From Paenibacillus sp. URB8-2 (lineage in GTDB: Bacteria > Bacillota > Bacilli > Paenibacillales > Paenibacillaceae), in the NCBI RefSeq assembly GCF_013393385.1, contig NZ_AP023239.1, positions 5,270,001-5,334,000 of the forward strand: a stretch of DNA of 64,000 bases, written 5' to 3'. The notes under the pieces were generated by a model, which did not search any database, was not told the DNA's origin, and was given only the letters and a program-made list of their open reading frames with translations. A program made the translations under genes and the position numbers. Of this stretch, positions 38,138 to 46,833 are shown in pieces; positions within the stretch are counted from its first letter, which is position 1, and each line of letters begins with the position of its first letter.

Positions 38138-38857
38138 ATGGAACTGAGAGGTAAGACTGCAGTCATTACCGGTGCCGGTAAAGGCATCGGCAAATCCCTG
38201 GCCTTGGCGCTCGCCAAGGAAGGCGCCAACCTGGGACTGATCTCCCGGACCGCCGCCGATTTGGAGGCCCTGAAAGCCGCAATTACCGAAGTGTATGAAG
38301 TGAAGGTCAGCATTGCCGTCGCCGATGTATCGGTCCGCGAAGAAGCGGAACGCGCGGTAGCAGCCATCCAGAACGATCTGGGCACATTCGACGTCCTGAT
38401 TAATAACGCCGGCGTCGCTACTTTCGGCACATTAGTGGACATGGACCCTGAAGACTGGAAACGCCATATCGACATCAATCTGTTCGGCGTCTATTACGTC
38501 ACCCGCGCCGCGCTGCCTTCGATGATCGACAAGAAGTCTGGCAATATTATCAATATCTCATCCACAGCCGGAGAACGCGGCTTTGCCACAGGCTCCGCCT
38601 ACTGCGCATCCAAATTCGCGCTCATGGGCATGACCGAAGCCCTCTTCCAGGAAGTGCGCAAGTTCAACATCCGGGTTGTGGCGCTGACGCCGAGCACGGT
38701 CAATACCCCGCTCGCGGTGAATGCGGGCCTGCCGATTGGCGACGAAGACCGGATGATGCAGCCGGAAGATGTCGCCGAACTGGCTCTCACGGCACTGAAG
38801 CTGCCTGACCGCGTGGTCATCAAAACGGCCGGCATCTGGACGAACAATCCTCAATAG
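38138..38857 (+). CDS. Short-chain dehydrogenase, FabG-like
   Basis: 239-residue classical SDR. Cofactor loop TGAGKGIGKSLALALA near residue 12, NNAGV near 88, catalytic Ser in INISSTAG and the YxxxK pair in SAYCASKF near residue 152-156. The Arg after the first glycine loop region (SRTAADL) suggests NADPH preference. It is the second gene of the operon starting with the Rieske flavoprotein. Substrate unknown; FabG-like 3-oxoacyl reductase is only a family label. Confidence 0.92.
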   Translation: MELRGKTAVITGAGKGIGKSLALALAKEGANLGLISRTAADLEALKAAITEVYEVKVSIAVADVSVREEAERAVAAIQNDLGTFDVLINNAGVATFGTLVDMDPEDWKRHIDINLFGVYYVTRAALPSMIDKKSGNIINISSTAGERGFATGSAYCASKFALMGMTEALFQEVRKFNIRVVALTPSTVNTPLAVNAGLPIGDEDRMMQPEDVAELALTALKLPDRVVIKTAGIWTNNPQ

Positions 38858-38905
38858 GCTCTTGTCCCCATTCCTTCATCCATTCTTAGCGGGAGGTTTG
38901 AAGCT

Positions 38906-39217
38906 ATGCTCGTAGTCACGAATACGATCAAGGTCAAGGAAGGCGCCGGAGCGGCGCTGGCGGAGCGGTTTGCCGGAGCGGGCGGCGTGCAGGACATGCC
39001 GGGCTTTGTACGCTTGGAGGTATGGCACGGCAGCGCCAAAGAGGGCGCGGAGGAACTGAAGATCTGTACCGTGTGGGAGAACGAGGAAGCATTCAAAGGC
39101 TGGACCGCAAGCGAGTCCTTCCGGAATTCCCACCGGGGGGCGGGCGGCAACGACTCCATTCTCGGAGCGTCGCTCGACAAGTACGAGCTTCTCCTCAGCC
39201 GTACTCCAAAGCAGTAA
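38906..39217 (+). CDS. HmoA/IsdG-like monooxygenase (ABM domain)
   Basis: 103-residue antibiotic-biosynthesis-monooxygenase-fold protein like HmoA, which degrades haem in Bacillus. Features are VVTNTIKVKEGAGAALAERF at the start, MPGFVRLEVWHGS near residue 31 and EEAFKGWTASESFRNSHR near residue 60, including the conserved Trp and His. Haem breakdown is likely but not certain, since the fold has other uses. GGGAGG precedes the ATG. Last gene before the terminator at 39237. Confidence 0.85.
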   Translation: MLVVTNTIKVKEGAGAALAERFAGAGGVQDMPGFVRLEVWHGSAKEGAEELKICTVWENEEAFKGWTASESFRNSHRGAGGNDSILGASLDKYELLLSRTPKQ

Positions 39218-39236
39218 AACGGACGGCCGGACAGCA

Positions 39237-39286
39237 AAAGCGCAGAAACGCTCCCGAAAGGGAAGAACGTTTCTGCGCTTTTTTTC
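39237..39286 (+). terminator. Terminator after the HmoA-like gene
   Basis: Perfect 14-bp stem AAAGCGCAGAAACG / CGTTTCTGCGCTTT followed by a run of T. Probably ends the three-gene operon. Confidence 0.95.
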
Positions 39287-39406
39287 TACTGCCAATCGGC
39301 GAATCCGGGCTGTTGCTTTTCCGGAATCTCCTGGTGATTGCCCGGTGGCATGAGCCGTGAATAAAGAGGCGTTCTTCATATTGAGGCCGGGTCCGAAGAA
39401 GCCCGC

Positions 39407-41314
39407 TCAACCGGCATCCGAAAGCTCGCTGTCCGAGAACTGGCTGTTATACAGATCGGCGTAGAACCCACCTTGTATCAGCAGCTCTTCGTGAGAGCCC
39501 TGCTCGATGACTGTGCCGTGGTTCATAACGAGAATCAAATCAGCGTCGCGGATAGTCGACAAGCGGTGGGCGATAACAAAGCTGGTTCTGCCCTGCATCA
39601 GCGTATTCATCGCTGTTTGAATCTGGACCTCCGTGCGGGTGTCGACGCTGCTGGTGGCTTCGTCCAATATCAGAATCGACGGGTCCGCCAGGATGGCGCG
39701 GGCGATGGTCAGCAGCTGTTTTTGCCCCTGTGAAATATTGGAGGCTTCTTCATTCAGCACGGTGTTATAGCCCATCGGCAGTGTGCGGATGAAATGGTCG
39801 GCATGAGCCGCTTTGGCCGCCCGCACCACATCCGCCTCGGTCGCGCCTTCGCGTCCGTAAGCGATATTGTCACGGATCGTGCCGTTAAAGAGCCACGTGT
39901 CCTGCAGCACCATTCCGAACCTGCCGCGGAGCTCGCTGCGCTTCATGTCGGTAATATCCACGCCGTTGATCAGAATCTGGCCGCCGCTTAACTCGTAGAA
40001 CCGCATCAGCAGGTTGATCAGCGTCGTTTTGCCGGCTCCGGTCGGACCTACAATCGCGATAGTCTGTCCCGGACTGACCCGGATGTTCATATCTTCGATC
40101 AGAATGGCATCTTCCTTGTATCCGAATTTCACGTGGCGGAACTCAACCGCTCCTTCATCCGGATGATCGGTCTTGCCTGCCAATGCCGCCGCAGATTCCG
40201 GCACTTCCTCTTCCTCGTCGAGCAGTTCGAACACGCGCTCTGCGGAAGCGATGGTTGACTGGATAATATTGGCGATGTTGGCCGTCTGGGTAATCGGCAT
40301 CGTAAACTGGCGCGAATATTGGATAAATGCCTGGATGTCGCCGACTTCGATCATTTTCTTGGTGACAAATATTCCGCCGACTACGCAGACCAGCACATAA
40401 CCCAGGTTGCCAATGAACATCATCAGCGGCATGATCATGCCGGACATAAACTGTGCGCGCCAACCGGAATTGTAGAGCTCCTCGTTGATATTGTCAAAAT
40501 CCTTGAGCGATTCCCGCTCACGTCCGAAAGCCTTGACGATCCGGTGGCCCGTGTACATTTCCTCGACATGGCCGTTCAGCTGGCCGAGCGATTTCTGCTG
40601 GCCGACGAAATACGATTGGGAGCGCTTGGTGATGCCCATAATCACGACAAAGCTGAGCGGCAGCGTAATAATCGTGATGAGCGTGAGCCACGGACTGATG
40701 GTCAGCATCATAATGATGACGCCAATGATCGTAATGATGGATGTAATAAGCTGGGTCAAGCTTTGCTGGAGCGTCGTACTGATATTGTCGACGTCGTTGG
40801 TGGCCCGGCTCAGGATTTCCCCATGCGTCCGGGAATCGAAATATTTCAGCGGCAGCCGTTCCAGCTTGCTGTTGACTTGCTCACGCATGTTGAATACGAC
40901 ACTCTGCGCCACGCCTGCCATAATATACTGCTGCACGTAGCCGAAGAGGGCGCTCAGCAAATACAAGCCGGCCAGGATCAGCAAAATTTCATTAATGTAG
41001 CCGAAATCGATGGCCGCTCCCGGAACGCCCTTCATCTTGCCAATGACGCCTTCGAACAGCTTCGTGGTCGCTCTGCCCATGATCTTGGGGCTGAAAATGC
41101 TGAATACCGTGCTCAGGATGGCTGTAATCAACACGACCAGCAGTTGCATTTGTTTCGGACGCAAATACCCGGTTAGCCGCCGCAGCGTTCCTTTGAAATC
41201 CTTGGCTTTTTCCGGCGGCAGCATCATGCCCGCTCCTCCGAAACCTCCGGGTCCGCCGGGCCCTCTGCGCTGCGTCTGCGCGGGACGGTTGTATTCCTGA
41301 TTATTCTCGCTCAT
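39407..41314 (-). CDS. ABC exporter subunit 2 of a heterodimeric pair
   Basis: 635-residue half transporter with six membrane helices (about residues 55-340) and a full nucleotide-binding domain: Walker A VGPTGAGKTTLINLL, Walker B ILILDEATSSVD with the catalytic Glu present, and H-loop [10 protein letters not shown]. The signature is ISQGQKQLLTIARA, a departure from LSGGQ. Together with the partner's altered Walker B this predicts one degenerate and one active ATP site, as in heterodimeric multidrug exporters (BmrCD, TM287/288). The N-terminal ~35 residues are Gly/Pro/Arg rich. Its start overlaps the partner's stop by four bases, indicating translational coupling. Confidence 0.94.
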   Translation of the reverse strand: MSENNQEYNRPAQTQRRGPGGPGGFGGAGMMLPPEKAKDFKGTLRRLTGYLRPKQMQLLVVLITAILSTVFSIFSPKIMGRATTKLFEGVIGKMKGVPGAAIDFGYINEILLILAGLYLLSALFGYVQQYIMAGVAQSVVFNMREQVNSKLERLPLKYFDSRTHGEILSRATNDVDNISTTLQQSLTQLITSIITIIGVIIMMLTISPWLTLITIITLPLSFVVIMGITKRSQSYFVGQQKSLGQLNGHVEEMYTGHRIVKAFGRERESLKDFDNINEELYNSGWRAQFMSGMIMPLMMFIGNLGYVLVCVVGGIFVTKKMIEVGDIQAFIQYSRQFTMPITQTANIANIIQSTIASAERVFELLDEEEEVPESAAALAGKTDHPDEGAVEFRHVKFGYKEDAILIEDMNIRVSPGQTIAIVGPTGAGKTTLINLLMRFYELSGGQILINGVDITDMKRSELRGRFGMVLQDTWLFNGTIRDNIAYGREGATEADVVRAAKAAHADHFIRTLPMGYNTVLNEEASNISQGQKQLLTIARAILADPSILILDEATSSVDTRTEVQIQTAMNTLMQGRTSFVIAHRLSTIRDADLILVMNHGTVIEQGSHEELLIQGGFYADLYNSQFSDSELSDAG

Positions 41315-43116
41315 GCAATTTCCTCCTCTGACAGCTGCGAAGATACGATTTCGCGATAGACGTCGCAGCCGGCAAGCAGTTCGCGGTGGCTGCCGATCCC
41401 GGCAATCCGGCCCTCATCCAGCACGATAATCCGGTCCGCATCCATAACGGTGCTGACCCGCTGGGCGACAATCAGCACCGTCGATTCCGTCGTCTCCCCT
41501 TTGAGCGCGGCACGCAGCTTGGCATCGGTCTTGAAGTCGAGCGCGGAGAAGCTGTCGTCAAACAAGTAAATCTCCGGCTTCCGCAAGAGGGCCCGGGCAA
41601 TGGAAAGCCGCTGCTTCTGCCCGCCGGATACGTTATTGCCTCCCTGGGCAATTTCCGAGTTAAAGCCGTCTTTCATCGCGGTTACGAAATCCAGCGCCTG
41701 CGCAATCTCGGCCGCATGCCGGATCTCTTCATCCGTCGCACCTTCCTTGCCGTAACGGATATTGTCGCTGACAGTGCCGGTGAACAGCACTGCCTTCTGC
41801 GGCACATAGCCGATCTTGGCGCGGAGCTCTTCCTGGGTCATCCGCCTAATATCGGTCCCGTTTACCAACACCTCGCCCTCAACCACATCGTAGAAGCGGG
41901 GAATCAAGCTGAGCAGCGTCGATTTGCCAGAGCCCGTACCGCCGATAATCGCCGTCACTTCTCCGGGCTTTGCGCTGAAGCTGATGTTAGACAGGGCCGG
42001 CTGCTCCGCTCCCGGATAGGAGAAGGAGACGTCCTTGAATTCCACGAAGCCGTGAAGTCCGGGTTTCGCCGGCTGATCCAGCGAAGCGACCGTAATTTCG
42101 GGATCGGCGATATCCGGCGCCAAGTCTTCCAGGTCCGGCGTTTCCGGCACTTTGATTTCGGGGTCCGAAATTTCCGGCACCATATCGAGCACTTCGTTAA
42201 TGCGGATCGCGGAAGCCGAAGCGCGCGGAATGAGCACGAACATCATGGAAACCATAATAAGGGAGAACATGATCTGCATCGCATATTGAATAAAGGCCAT
42301 CAGCGAGCCGACCTGAAGGTCGCCGTTATTAATCCGGATGCCGCCGAAATAAAGAATGCCGATCATGGAAAAGTTCATGACGAACATCATCATCGGCATC
42401 AGCAGGGCCATAATCTTGTTGACCTTGACCGCCGTATCCGTCAAATCCCGGTTGGCCGCGCTGAATCGCTTGTTCTCGTGCTCCGTTCGGTTGAAGGAAC
42501 GGATGACGCGAATGCCGACCAGATGCTCGCGCAGCACCAGATTCAATTTGTCGAGCTTGATCTGAATCGCCTTGAAGAGCGGCAGCCCCTTCATGCCCAC
42601 ATAGGCAATCGCCAGGGCAAGCACAGGTATGACGACGACAAAGATCAGGGACAGCTTGGCGTCTTCGGACACCGCCATAATAATACCGCCGATCATCATC
42701 ATCGGAGCGCCGACCATCATGCGCAACATCATCATAAGCACCGTCTGTACCTGGGTAATATCGTTCGTCGTCCGCGTAATAAGAGATGCGGTCCCCAGCT
42801 TATCAAATTCGGTCAGTGTAAAATTCTCCACATGATTGAACATGCGTGAACGCGTGTCGCGCCCGAAGCCCATGGCTACTTTGGCCGACAGAAAGCTGGC
42901 AACAACGGAGCAGAGCGCGCCTCCGCCCGCAACCAGCAGCATAAAGCCGCCGATCCGCCAGATTAAGGCCCGGTCCTGCTGCACAATTCCCTTGTCAACG
43001 ATGTCGGACATCAGGGTCGGGAGATATAAATCGCCCATTGACTGCAAGAACACAAGCAGAAGAATTGCGGTGATCGGCAGCGAAAAAGGCTTTAATTGTC
43101 TGAATAATTTAATCAT
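41311..43116 (-). CDS. ABC exporter subunit 1 of a heterodimeric pair
   Basis: 601-residue half transporter: six membrane helices, then Walker A IGGTGSGKSTLLSLI, signature NVSGGQKQRLSIARALL and Walker B IYLFDDSFSALD, in which the catalytic Glu is Asp, as in the degenerate subunit of heterodimeric exporters. Between the membrane part and the ATPase is an acidic, Pro-rich linker (near residues 325-365) with repeated DPEI/PDLEDL segments, which is unusual. It overlaps marR and subunit 2 by four bases each, so the three genes form one operon and drug export under MarR control is likely. Confidence 0.94.
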   Translation of the reverse strand: MIKLFRQLKPFSLPITAILLLVFLQSMGDLYLPTLMSDIVDKGIVQQDRALIWRIGGFMLLVAGGGALCSVVASFLSAKVAMGFGRDTRSRMFNHVENFTLTEFDKLGTASLITRTTNDITQVQTVLMMMLRMMVGAPMMMIGGIIMAVSEDAKLSLIFVVVIPVLALAIAYVGMKGLPLFKAIQIKLDKLNLVLREHLVGIRVIRSFNRTEHENKRFSAANRDLTDTAVKVNKIMALLMPMMMFVMNFSMIGILYFGGIRINNGDLQVGSLMAFIQYAMQIMFSLIMVSMMFVLIPRASASAIRINEVLDMVPEISDPEIKVPETPDLEDLAPDIADPEITVASLDQPAKPGLHGFVEFKDVSFSYPGAEQPALSNISFSAKPGEVTAIIGGTGSGKSTLLSLIPRFYDVVEGEVLVNGTDIRRMTQEELRAKIGYVPQKAVLFTGTVSDNIRYGKEGATDEEIRHAAEIAQALDFVTAMKDGFNSEIAQGGNNVSGGQKQRLSIARALLRKPEIYLFDDSFSALDFKTDAKLRAALKGETTESTVLIVAQRVSTVMDADRIIVLDEGRIAGIGSHRELLAGCDVYREIVSSQLSEEEIA

Positions 43117-43652
43117 TCTGCGTCATCTCCGTTCATTGGTAACCGTTCAATATCGAGCATATGCTCTTGGGCAAAAGCGTGCACTTTAAGCAGAAGATCC
43201 GCCAACCGGCTGCTGTCTTCCTCGCCCAAAAAGTCCACGAGCTTGTTCAAGGTCGCGGTTCTATGCTCTTTTGCTCTTTCGGCAGCCTTGCCGCCCTGTT
43301 CGGTCAAATTGACGCGCACTACCCGCCGGTCGCTCGAATCCGCCTGCCTGGCAACCATTCCTTTCGCTTCAAGGCTGTTGATGAGCTGGGTAACCGTCGG
43401 CGGAGTCAGGCCCAGCAAACGGCTGATTTCCGACACCTTCAGTCCCTGCTTGGCAGAACGGCCATTCCTTGCGATGCATAGCATCAGTGTCATTTCGCTG
43501 GGTTTATTGCCTTCCGCAGCTTGGGTCCACTTCGCCTTATGCAGCTGCTGCAAAGCTAACAGCAGCTTGTGCGGCACCTTGTTGTTATCGTCCTCTATCC
43601 CAATTGTTGTCCCTCCATTTAGCGAATTCCTTCCGTTTCGTTTACTTAGCAT
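43113..43652 (-). CDS. MarR-family regulator of the ABC exporter operon
   Basis: Up to 179 residues; the winged helix has SEISRLLGLTPPTVTQLINS and the wing DSSDRRVVRVNLTEQGG. The start is doubtful: ATG 43652 abuts the palindrome at 43654-43682, whose TATAAT would put the transcript start at about the ATG, so translation probably begins further in, after the GGAGGG near 43612-43617, where only an ATT or a later GTG is available. First gene of the marR-ABC-ABC operon and probably an autorepressor. Confidence 0.88.
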   Translation of the reverse strand: MLSKRNGRNSLNGGTTIGIEDDNNKVPHKLLLALQQLHKAKWTQAAEGNKPSEMTLMLCIARNGRSAKQGLKVSEISRLLGLTPPTVTQLINSLEAKGMVARQADSSDRRVVRVNLTEQGGKAAERAKEHRTATLNKLVDFLGEEDSSRLADLLLKVHAFAQEHMLDIERLPMNGDDAE

Positions 43653-43653
43653 C

Positions 43654-43682
43654 CCTAATTATTATACAGTATATTATTTAGG
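43654..43682. promoter_or_regulatory. MarR-type operator overlapping a -10 hexamer
   Basis: Imperfect 29-bp palindrome CCTAA...TTATACAGTATA...TTAGG. On the minus strand it contains TATAAT, so a bound dimer would block the promoter of the marR-ABC operon. The IS copy 2 begins 44 bp upstream and may have displaced older upstream sequence. Confidence 0.55.
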
Positions 43683-43745
43683 CTTACTAATTATATTTTC
43701 GCTTTGATCTCTTGTCAAACTTTGAACAGATTTAGTGTCGCAGTT

Positions 43746-43777
43746 CCCCTCCTCTAAGCCAACAGCGAAGGTGGGGG
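43746..43777. repeat. Left-end hairpin of IS copy 2
   Basis: CCCCTCCT pairs with AGGTGGGGG except for one mismatch; homologous to 4980-5012. Confidence 0.75.
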
Positions 43778-43853
43778 TTAGACACGTCTGCTTAACAAAC
43801 ATATGTTCTTGTGTTATGCTAGATCCATCAAACTTGCGATGGAGGCGTGTCTC

Positions 43854-45206
43854 ATGAAGGTGGTCAAAACACTTAAACATACGATTACGTCTCACCACCG
43901 CATGCTAGATGCGACTCTCCTTGTGTATCAAGAGGCGCTCTCGTTCTTGATTACGGTCATTCACGAGCAGTTTATGGCCTTAGAACCGTTATCCACACAA
44001 GCGGTTGTGACGGCAGTAGAACGGCTGACTCACCGCACCAGGCACAATCCGAATCCGCTGTACGCCGAATTCGATCAACGCTTTTATAAGTTTCCTTCGT
44101 ACTTCCGCAGAAGTGCCATTGCAGAAGCATTTGGCATTGTGAAAAGTCATCATTCCCGTTTTGAGCTTTGGCAAGCCGAGCGGCAACACGCTCAGCAAGA
44201 AGGGAAACGCTTTTCGAAGAAACCGCCGACACTCCAAGCTAAGCATCAGGCGTTCCCTTGCTTGTACAAAGGCAATATGTTCAAACGAACCTCCGATAGG
44301 GCAGCCAACATCAAGGTATTTCATCAAGGCAATTGGGTCTGGCTCCCCATTACCTTTAAAGGGCAAGACTTATTCAAACGTAACGTGTGGAGCATGAAAG
44401 AATGCAGCCCCACATTGGTTCGAAAAGGAAAACGCTATGCCCTTCATATCGCCTATGAAGGGGATGTGAAGTTGACTCAGGCGGAAATTTCCAAGCAACG
44501 GGTGTGTGCCGTTGATTTAGGCTTAACGAATTCCGCAGTCTGTTCCGTGATGGACGCTAACGGCACTGTCTTGGCGAGGACATTTATCAACCAAGCCAAA
44601 GAAAAAGATCGGATGCGCCAAATCACAGGCAAACTGAAACAAGCCCAGCGTCAATCCGGTATAGGGGCAAAACCGAATTTCTGGCGGCGGATGAACGGCT
44701 TACAGACGCATATCGTCCACGATACCGCGCATCAAATCCTTGCCTTTGCCCAAAAGTACCACGCTGATATCATTGTCATGGAGTATTTAGGGAAGATGCG
44801 TCTGCCTAAAGGAACGTGGGGAGCCAAGCGGCTTCGTGCCAAACTCCAGTTTTGGGCCAAGCGGTGCATCCAAACGAAAGTGACCGAAATGGCGCATTTC
44901 TTGGGGATGTGGGTTTCCATGGTTAATCCTGCGAATACAAGCGCGCTTGCTTTTGATGGCAGTGGATTTGTACAACGCAACACGAAGCGTGATGTTGCTG
45001 TATTCGCAACAGGCAAAACGTATCACGCGGACCTTAATGCCTCGTATAACATCGGCGCACGATATGTGCTACGTAATATACACAAAGCCACATCTGAAAA
45101 GATGTGGTTGTCCTTGGAGGCCAAAGACCCTCCATTGGCAAAACGAACGTATTGGACGTTGGCTTCCCTCATTCGGGTGCAACAGGCGTTGAGCCTTCAA
45201 TCATGA
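43854..45206 (+). CDS. tnpB: TnpB-family RNA-guided nuclease homologue, copy 2
   Basis: 450 residues from the ATG after GGAGG; about 95% identical by eye to copy 1, with two extra codons at the end because the stop differs. The RuvC residues are conserved (Asp in CAVDLGLTNSAV, Glu in IVMEYLGKM, Asp in HADLNASYNIG). The zinc-ribbon region again has no cysteine (NTSALAFDGSGFVQRN to FATGKTYHADL), so the loss predates duplication and is not a local error. Both genes look intact, which suggests either recent spread or selection. Confidence 0.93.
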   Translation: MKVVKTLKHTITSHHRMLDATLLVYQEALSFLITVIHEQFMALEPLSTQAVVTAVERLTHRTRHNPNPLYAEFDQRFYKFPSYFRRSAIAEAFGIVKSHHSRFELWQAERQHAQQEGKRFSKKPPTLQAKHQAFPCLYKGNMFKRTSDRAANIKVFHQGNWVWLPITFKGQDLFKRNVWSMKECSPTLVRKGKRYALHIAYEGDVKLTQAEISKQRVCAVDLGLTNSAVCSVMDANGTVLARTFINQAKEKDRMRQITGKLKQAQRQSGIGAKPNFWRRMNGLQTHIVHDTAHQILAFAQKYHADIIVMEYLGKMRLPKGTWGAKRLRAKLQFWAKRCIQTKVTEMAHFLGMWVSMVNPANTSALAFDGSGFVQRNTKRDVAVFATGKTYHADLNASYNIGARYVLRNIHKATSEKMWLSLEAKDPPLAKRTYWTLASLIRVQQALSLQS

Positions 45207-45287
45207 AGCTCGCAAGCGTGTGCAACCCTGTATCGATGCCAACAGAAGCCCCCACTTCATGCGTAAGCTAAATGGGGGAGAGTTCAC
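45207..45287 (+). ncRNA. Predicted right-end (omega/re) RNA region, copy 2
   Basis: Conserved with 6436-6523 and ending in the hairpin CCCCCACTT / AAATGGGGG (45249-45278). A guide would be read from host DNA starting at 45288. Inferred from the family; no transcript evidence. Confidence 0.4.
45249..45278. repeat. Right-end hairpin of IS copy 2
   Basis: CCCCCACTT (45249-45257) pairs with AAATGGGGG (45270-45278) with one mismatch, homologous to 6485-6514. Confidence 0.75.
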
Positions 45288-45321
45288 TTCGCTATTATTA
45301 TCCTGGAACCGCACGTCAAAA

Positions 45322-45353
45322 AGACCCTCCCGCCGCATTGGGCGGGAAGGTCT
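45322..45353 (-). terminator. Terminator downstream of the Spo0E-like gene
   Basis: AGACCCTCCCGCC pairs with GGCGGGAAGGTCT (one mismatch); the minus strand continues TTTTTGACG. It lies about 110 bases past the Spo0E-like stop and just outside the IS right end. Confidence 0.85.
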
Positions 45354-45460
45354 ATGGATTATCGATTATTGGCGGGACGATTCATCCCTTAAGTAGCTGT
45401 ATTGGCGCGAAGCAGCTGTATTGCCGCAGCTAATTCAGTCTTCTCGCCGGACCCAGCCTT

Positions 45461-45697
45461 TCATCTGTATGCCGGCCGCTGATTCGTGCGGCTCCGGAGA
45501 TTCTCCATCATTTTATTCTGGGCAAGCAGGATATAACTGTCGAGGCGCTCGCTGAGCTCAACAACGGTGCGGTCGCTGAGACTTCGCTGTTGAGCGACCT
45601 CCAGCAGTTCGCATCTGAGACTCTCTATAGTTATGAACAATTCTTCTTCCCTGCATTCTCTCACATAATCATTCTGGGGTGTACATTCCTGAAGCAC
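45461..45697 (-). CDS. Spo0E-like aspartyl-phosphate phosphatase
   Basis: 78-residue helical protein of the Spo0E family, which removes phosphate from Spo0A~P and so restrains sporulation. The family signature S-x-x-L-D is in LSERLDSYILLAQN near residue 48. The N-terminal ~20 residues are not typical of the family. It starts at a GTG five bases after GAAGGTG. It is a pointer to a spore-forming organism. Confidence 0.82.
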   Translation of the reverse strand: MLQECTPQNDYVRECREEELFITIESLRCELLEVAQQRSLSDRTVVELSERLDSYILLAQNKMMENLRSRTNQRPAYR

Positions 45698-45833
45698 TGC
45701 ATCACCTTCCCTCTGATACCTTCTACTCTATTATATATCATGATACCAAAAAAACATATTTTGCAAAAAAAGAAAAATATGTCGATGCTCCAACTTTTTT
45801 TTATGACTCCCGGCAGACTCGCCCGAACGGCGA

Positions 45834-46721
45834 TTACCTCTCGTTCAAAAGATCGCGCGCGAAGGAGATCCACTCGCGGGCGGCGAAGGACAGATAGCGG
45901 TCCTTGCGCCAAATCATACCAAGCTGCCATGGAATGGCCGGCTCGGTCAACGTGACAATGGAAATACGCGATCGGTCCATATCGCGGCAGATCGTCTGCG
46001 GAAGCAGGGCAATGCCGAGACCGGCCGCTACCATCCGGGCGATAAGGTCCCACTGGGAACTTTCATACACGACCATGGGTTGAAACCCCGACTTGACGCA
46101 TTCGGTGATCACGCGGTCATGCAGGGCGAAATCCTCACGGAACAGCACAAACTCCTCATCCTTCAGCTCCACCAGGGGAACCGAGCTTCGGCCCGCCAGC
46201 CGATGGCCGGCAGGCACCAGCAGCTCCAGCCTTTCCCGGACGAAGGAGAAAACATGAAATCTGGCTTCATCTACGGGAAGAACAACGACGCCGATATCGA
46301 GGAAGCCAGTGTCCACATCATTTTCCACTTTCTTCGCCCCGTCCTCGTACAGCCGGATCGTAACGTCCGGGTACTTCCGGTGAAACTGGCCGATCACGGA
46401 CGGAAAGAAGTTGGCCCCTACCATAGGCGGCAGACCGATGCGGATATGGCCCTGCTTCAGGTTGCGCAGGCTGTCCAGCTCGGAGGAGAGGCTTTGGAAG
46501 GATACGACGATATTTTGCGCTTTGGCGAGCAGGATCTCGCCCGCGTCGGTCAGTTTGATGCTCTTGCCTTCCCGGTAGAACAAATCCGCCCCAAGTTCTT
46601 CCTCGATCTGCCGGATCATTTTGCTGACGGTGGGCTGGGTAATGTACAACGATTTGGCCGCCTTGGAAAAGCTGTTCAGCCGGGCCGCCTCCACAAAATA
46701 CTGCAACTGCCTGATATCCAA
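45834..46721 (-). CDS. LysR-family regulator, CidR-like
   Basis: 295-residue LysR-type regulator with N-terminal helix-turn-helix (FSKAAKSLYITQPTVSKMIR at about residues 18-37) and a periplasmic-binding-protein-like effector domain. It is divergent from cidA-cidB, matching the CidR/cidAB arrangement of Staphylococcus and Bacillus, where CidR responds to acetate/pyruvate overflow. The shared intergenic region holds a palindrome at 46751-46770. CidR is therefore the best label, by context as well as family. Confidence 0.92.
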   Translation of the reverse strand: MDIRQLQYFVEAARLNSFSKAAKSLYITQPTVSKMIRQIEEELGADLFYREGKSIKLTDAGEILLAKAQNIVVSFQSLSSELDSLRNLKQGHIRIGLPPMVGANFFPSVIGQFHRKYPDVTIRLYEDGAKKVENDVDTGFLDIGVVVLPVDEARFHVFSFVRERLELLVPAGHRLAGRSSVPLVELKDEEFVLFREDFALHDRVITECVKSGFQPMVVYESSQWDLIARMVAAGLGIALLPQTICRDMDRSRISIVTLTEPAIPWQLGMIWRKDRYLSFAAREWISFARDLLNER

Positions 46722-46750
46722 AGCGTTAATCCTCCTATATAGACAAAAGG

Positions 46751-46770
46751 AATATCATCTATTCGATATA
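46751..46770. promoter_or_regulatory. Candidate LysR-type operator between cidR and cidA
   Basis: AATATC-N8-GATATA is an AT-rich near-palindrome of the size LysR proteins bind, in the divergent promoter region. Other partial repeats are present, so the choice is tentative. Confidence 0.4.
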
Positions 46771-46833
46771 TTCATTTTACCTATGTAAATAATTGTTGTA
46801 AAATTTCAATATAGCTTGAAAGGGGCGGGCCTT

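Larger units (their letters stand above)
43727..45287 (+). mobile_element. IS200/IS605-type element, TnpB only, copy 2
   Basis: Ends match copy 1: CAGATTTAGT directly after TTTGAA on the left and GAGTTCAC on the right, so both copies follow the pentamer TTGAA. Length 1561 bp. Hairpins are at 43746-43777 (one mismatch relative to copy 1) and 45249-45278. It lies between genes, upstream of the marR-ABC operon. No TnpA gene is present. Confidence 0.92.

Noticed and set aside
41386..42849. 487-codon plus-strand open frame
   Set aside because: Antisense shadow of ABC subunit 1; composition is Arg/His/Gln-rich and not protein-like.
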